From: Phoronis australis | Lineage: Eukaryota; Phoronida; Phoronidae | Length of the DNA: 64,000 nt | NCBI GenBank assembly: GCA_002633005.1 | Contig: NMRA01000160.1 | Location: 64,001 to 128,000, forward strand | Reading direction: 5' to 3' | In this document: in pieces, positions 56,201-62,200 of the stretch | How positions within the stretch are numbered: the first letter of the stretch is position 1 | How the letters are laid out: each line of letters begins with the position of its first letter | Program-made: the position numbers and the translations under genes | Notes under the pieces: generated by a model | The model's database searches: none | What the model was told of the DNA's origin: nothing | The model's input: the letters and a program-made list of their open reading frames with translations, nothing else

Positions 56201-59200
56201 AACATGCCTAATGCTGTGGACATGATTTATTGGTCACATTTCAACACTCCTACCTACTAGTGACGCCAAATCGGTTTTTCAGTTGAGACCTTGTTAGCAG
56301 TATTGACCAGTGAGGTCTGCCCACCTGCGAAATGCTAGCAAGTAGATCACGCATAACACTAATGTGACCTTGATTGACCTTGCCAGTTAGGTGATACAGT
56401 TGCCTGAGTGAGTGAAGCCTTTGCTGGTCACTATCAATTATAATAACGGAAAGAAATTGGTTTCTCATTTTTGTCTATTTTTTGTCAAGTAATCTAATAA
56501 TTCCATTTTCCTTCATTTGGAAATTGAACTTTGTTAAAGATTGACTCAGGTTTGTTTATTTTTACTTGGCAGGTTAAGCAGCAACGCAATCAAGAAATTC
56601 TTGGATATATTTTGTGCACTTCTCAGTTCAGTTCGCACAGATGCCACCAGAGGTCGCTTCCAGCTACGGCCAATTTACGAAAGCTTTGTCTTCATTACCC
56701 TGAAGGACAAAGTTTGTGAAAGCACTCTGTGAGTGATTTGTAATTGTGTGTTTATGTTAGTCATGTTTCAGAAGACTGTTCACTTGTAATGAACGTTTCA
56801 ACAGTCATCCGAATGAAACGTTCTGTAAGTACAATATATTTGCACTGTTTTCAAAAATGCTGTTAAGAATTGTTTTTCGAATTGGTTGACTTGTTTTCAA
56901 AGTTCATTACTGGTTGCTTTTTATGAAAAACTAAAAAGTTACTTGAAAACGACTTGGAAATTTAGAAAAGTACGATAATTGCATTTGGTTGCACCAAAAG
57001 AAACTTTATCTTGTTACTGAATGATGTCATTACTTCGTATAAAAGTGCCTCTCGTTTTTGCTGATGGTCGTTGTCACATCGTGCATAGCCCAATCGATGG
57101 CATATTGGTATTTAGTCCTCAATTATATTCCGCTTCCTTTGCCTTTTTAGAAAGTGCATACGTTGAGTTTTGTTGGTGTTTGGCTTAATTCACAAACTTT
57201 GTTTCTTAATTGAATAGGTATAGTTAACTCACCACTCTGTACATTCTGTGGAAAAGATGTAGAGAATCTTTGCCATGTATTTTGGGAATGTTTAGTTATT
57301 CAGAATTTTTGGGAAGTTGGTGAAAAACTAGTTTACAGCCAAACCAGAAATTGTTATTAGCTTGAGTTTGACAGATATTATCTTTGGGAAGGTGAAGGCC
57401 AAACATGTGATTAATCCCCTTATTAGCTTGAGTTTGACAGATGTTATCTTGGGGAAGGTGAAGGCCAAACATGTGATTAATTCCCTTATTTGCTTAGTAA
57501 AACGTCATATAATTTATATAGAGCTAGGTTAAATTCCAGACCTCCCTGCTTGCAATGGCTGAAAAATGATTTTTTTTAATATCATTACATAGAAAATGTA
57601 ATTTACTATAAGAGCTTGAATTATAAACATTTTAGAAAAAGATGGATCCATGTAGAAGGACGTTTTGTCTAACAATCTAATAATTATATGTGAATTGGGT
57701 GTGTATGGTATTAAAGTACACTTAGCACTCTGGGGTAAATGTTTATAACGTGCATCTGTAAGCTATGGTTGTGAATGTATTAAACATATTATTTAAAAAA
57801 ATCATAAACTTGCTGACAAAGTAACTTACAACCTAATCTATCCACAATGTTAAATAAATGTTCATCATAGTTGCTGATCATCTCCAGTGTGATAGCTGAA
57901 TGCTAATAGCACTCTGAGTGCTTCACGTTCCACGTAGTGCTAATTAGGTCAATCTGTGTAATAAGACATGCTAACTCACACTAAAGGACTGTTGCAAAGT
58001 ATTCTACATCCTAAATATGGACAAAAGCAGATGGCACTGCGTGGGTCTTCAATGTTCGTTTCCATAACTTTGCGGATTTCGCAATTCGCAGTACTCTGTT
58101 CATTTGGAGTGAACATTCACATTCGGATCTCCTCTCATGTTCACAGTTCAATTCTGATGAATTGTTCAAATTGCAGTGAGCACTCCTCTTAACGTTCACT
58201 GTTAACCGACCGTTCATTGTTCATTTCCAGTGAGCAATACTCTGAGTGTGCAAGCACCAGGTTCTCAACAGGCCGTCTCAAACCGGACACCATCAATGGG
58301 TACGAGTACAAAGCGGAACGTCAAGACTATATCACTGTTCCGTCGAAATTTTACCTGCGAACTGGAGCCAACGAACAGGTGAGTTGTGTGCAAGTGAATC
58401 GTCTTGTGCTTGCTTTCAGCAGTGTTCGTGTGAAACTGTACCTACAGTTTGGATATTGTTCGTTTCTGTATTTAATCCTTCCCTTTACCTGGTGATTGAG
58501 AATTAATTGCAAAAACCTCCCATTTGGTTTCATTTCCAGATGATTACGGTACCCAAATCGAGGCTAAGTCCAGGTCAATCTAGTCCATAGCTAAGCTCTG
58601 TGCAGTCTTGTCCGGCATCATGACTTGAAGGCCAATTATCTACCATGGTTCAAAGAGTTACTAAAACTACTAGATGGTACTGCAATGGGTACAAGGCAAC
58701 CAAACCATAACCCATATAATTATTTTTATGTGCCCTTATGTATATTCAAGAAAATAACTACGGTTTTAAAACTTGACATGTTTCGGTGTCATTTATTAAG
58801 CACCATCCTCAGAAGTCATAATACAGTGGCCACCTAGCTAGGCCCAGCAACAAGTAATGAAGCACAGATCTGTGTCAAGTTTTAAAACCGTAGTTATTCT
58901 CTTGAATTTATGCTGCTACTTGCTATCATGGAGACCTTATGTATATGGGCGCACTGTGACATCCTTCCCTTTCCTGTGACCATGCATCCAGTGTCCACTA
59001 TATATATATAATTAGTCAGACTGAGTGTTTTATTGCCATGAAGTCATAACTAATGATGTAATTGCTCTACTCTGTACAAATGGAGATAAGAACAGTGCTC
59101 CTGATGAGCAGGTGTCTTGAGAGCAATGGTTCTTGTACTTATGTATTGGCAAAGTAAATGGTGCAGTCACCTGGGCTGTTTCTGATGTTGTCTGCTGTGA

Positions 59201-62200
59201 TTTCTCACAATCGTTGATTTTCTGGTATTCAAACTTTGTTGAAAACACGACTAAACTTTTTGTTTGAAAGCTTGATACTGATTCGTTCGTAGTTTCGGAA
59301 CAGTCCTTTCTGCAGGTGTACAGCTATGTAGTAAAGCACCCAAAGTCATAACAAACAAACAAATTAAAACGCTAGCAATATTTTGAGAGTGCATGTCTCA
59401 TTATCATGCAATAAGTGGAATTAACAGTATGTAGCGGAATAAACAATGAAATACCTGTGACAGTGGGAAGAAAGGAGATTGTTCCGACACTACGAGCAAA
59501 TCAGTATCTTAAGCTTTCAAACAAAAAGCTTAGTCATGTTTTCAACGAAGTTTGTGTAAACGAAGGGCTGCTACCAAACTGCACTGTTTTCTAGTATTTA
59601 TAAAAGGGTCAATAGTCGATGCGTTTTTGCCGTTGTTGATTTTGAAGCTATAAATAAAAAATTTCCGTTTTCATTGCGCAGTGTAAGGACATTGCCTTTA
59701 TGGAGTATAACAGTGAGCAGTGGTTCTCAAAGACTGGTGACACACTTCTTGGTAACAAGGTGCTATCTGTGGAGATCAAGAACACGGAGTCTCAGTTCAT
59801 TGAAGAGGCAGTCAAGTTCAGGATAAGCACACCAGATGGCAGCATTGCCACACGCAGAGCCAGGTAAGTGGGAGCCATCTCAAGCAGAGAGTCTTGAACT
59901 TTCCTGACTTTATAAATGTCTAGGGTAGTTTCCAGAAAAAATGGGGACCAATTTTGTCGGGCTTTGTAAAAGTTTTTGGGTAAATTCAGGTGAAGACCAA
60001 ACAAAAATGAGACTTATTGAAAGGTTGTTCCAAGAAGCATAGCTATTCCCCAGTTGTGTTTATTTTTCTTGTGGACGTTTTACCAGTGTCAAGCAGGGAC
60101 GCGTTCCATAAAGCTAGTCACCTAGGAGTCGTTTATGGCAAGAAAACTTGGGTTTACAGAACAGAAATAGTTTGCGTACAGTTTTCTCACGTAATCACAT
60201 GATTTTAATGTACCTGAAAGAGCACTTCAGTGTCGGCCATTTTGTTAAAATATACGCGTGCTTGTAAAGTCCCAATCTTAGTCGCAAAACACTAACCTTT
60301 CACTCGTATGTCCATTGTTGCATAGTCTCGTAAGAATCCGGCTTTACAGAATACCTTCCTTATCCCTCAGTCTTGAACGGACTTCTAGTTTCATCTACCT
60401 GATACTTCAGGTGTGCCTATTATGACGATGCGTCTAACACGTGGCGTACTAACACCGACGTCTGCCAGGTGACCAACAACCTTGACCTTGGCCTAGATAC
60501 ATTTGTGGAGTGTTCGTGCAAACACATGTCGAGCTACGCAGTGCTGTATACCGCCAAGGACCCCAACATCGTTGGTTATCCAGTCTGGTTCCACGTCTCC
60601 TGCTTTATTTGTATGGTGAGTGACTGTAAACGGTCCTTTGTAAACTTCATCCTTAATGTGTCCTCCTCGGCCTGCCCCCACTCCTGAAATGGGTAGGTAG
60701 GTTCACTTGGTACGAAAACAGGATTTTCCACTTTTTGTTGTAATGGCATACTCGTTTTTGTTGCAAAAATGTTTTTTGTTTTAAAGTAATTGAAAAACAA
60801 TTCTTTTGTGGTATTGCTAATGAAGTGTAGTAGTGCTTGCATATTCTGCAATCAGTGACGCTAGGGTATCCAACCTCATGGTATTCCTAATCACAGTATT
60901 TTGCACTAATTAAAAGTGTCTCTTTTAATCGAATAATAACTCTATTCAGTGCATATAAATAATCTGAATTTTACTTAGTGGTGTTTCATGGCAGCTGTTG
61001 CGCTCCTGAAGGAGAATTTTCTTCATGATTGTTTTTATTGATGAATGGACGCAGGGGATTTCATCTGCTGCTTATCTTCCTCCACTGGTGGTGCTGCTGT
61101 TGTTTTCAAATGCATTGTGGGACTGTTTTCTGCTCACAGTGACTTGTCTCTAAAGTTACATAATAATGTTTACCTATGACTTCTCACTACAGTTTTATCC
61201 TCAGACTGATAGAATAATGTTTGCCAATATTGCTCACTTTCCCAGTGCATACCCCCTGTCATGACAGAGGTTGCTTGGACAATGAATTCCACTTGCACCT
61301 TGTTGAAATTCCAGGTCATTAATGTTTACTTTCAGCCTGAACTGTAAATAAACCATGGTGTCTTAGGGATTATTCTAAGATGTTTGTTGGTATTATCCCT
61401 GGTCAATGCCATTACATAACTTGAGATTTGGTAAATGGGTGATAAGCTGTAAATGCAAATTACCAGATGAGCTTAAAGCTCTTATCTGTGGGCAAACTTT
61501 TGTAAACAGTTGAGTAAAGCCTTTAAAGTATGACATAACGTTTTGCAAAAATCTGTTCACAATATTGACAGACTTCCAGGACTATATTTGAATTACTATT
61601 ATTACTCAAAGTGTGTCAGTTAAGTATTTGGGTGTTCTGCTTGATCCTCACCTTACTATGAATCGTTGTCGTGTTCTGAATGCACAAAGTCTGAAATGTA
61701 TAATTTGTCTTTTGTTTTTTATGTCAGTTTGACTCTGATTGGACCACTGTTTGGATGTCTTTTTGGTAAAAATCTAACAAAATAAAGAAAGTTACGTTCA
61801 TAGCATAACAATGGCATCAATGTCCTTTGATATCAATTTGCAAGATGAAATCTGAAAAAAAAACGTTTACATTTTTTTAAGTTATCAATTCGTTTTAATT
61901 TTTTTCAACTTCTGAGTTTTTTTACAAAGTAATTAAAAAATCTATCTTGATTGTCCCTCTTGCTAAAGACAGAGCTTTAGTATCCATTTCATAAAGCATC
62001 ATTCCTGAGAATGCCATTTGAATCTGATGAGTCATTTCTGAGATATGATATTCTCTGAACTGCCAAATTTGGTCATTTTTGTAGGGTTCTAAATATATGG
62101 CTATTGGCGTATAATTCTGCAGTCTTTTCTGTAATTATCTGAATAAAAAAATTGCGGGTATAATCTAACAATACAACTATTGAGGAATACAGTAAATAAT

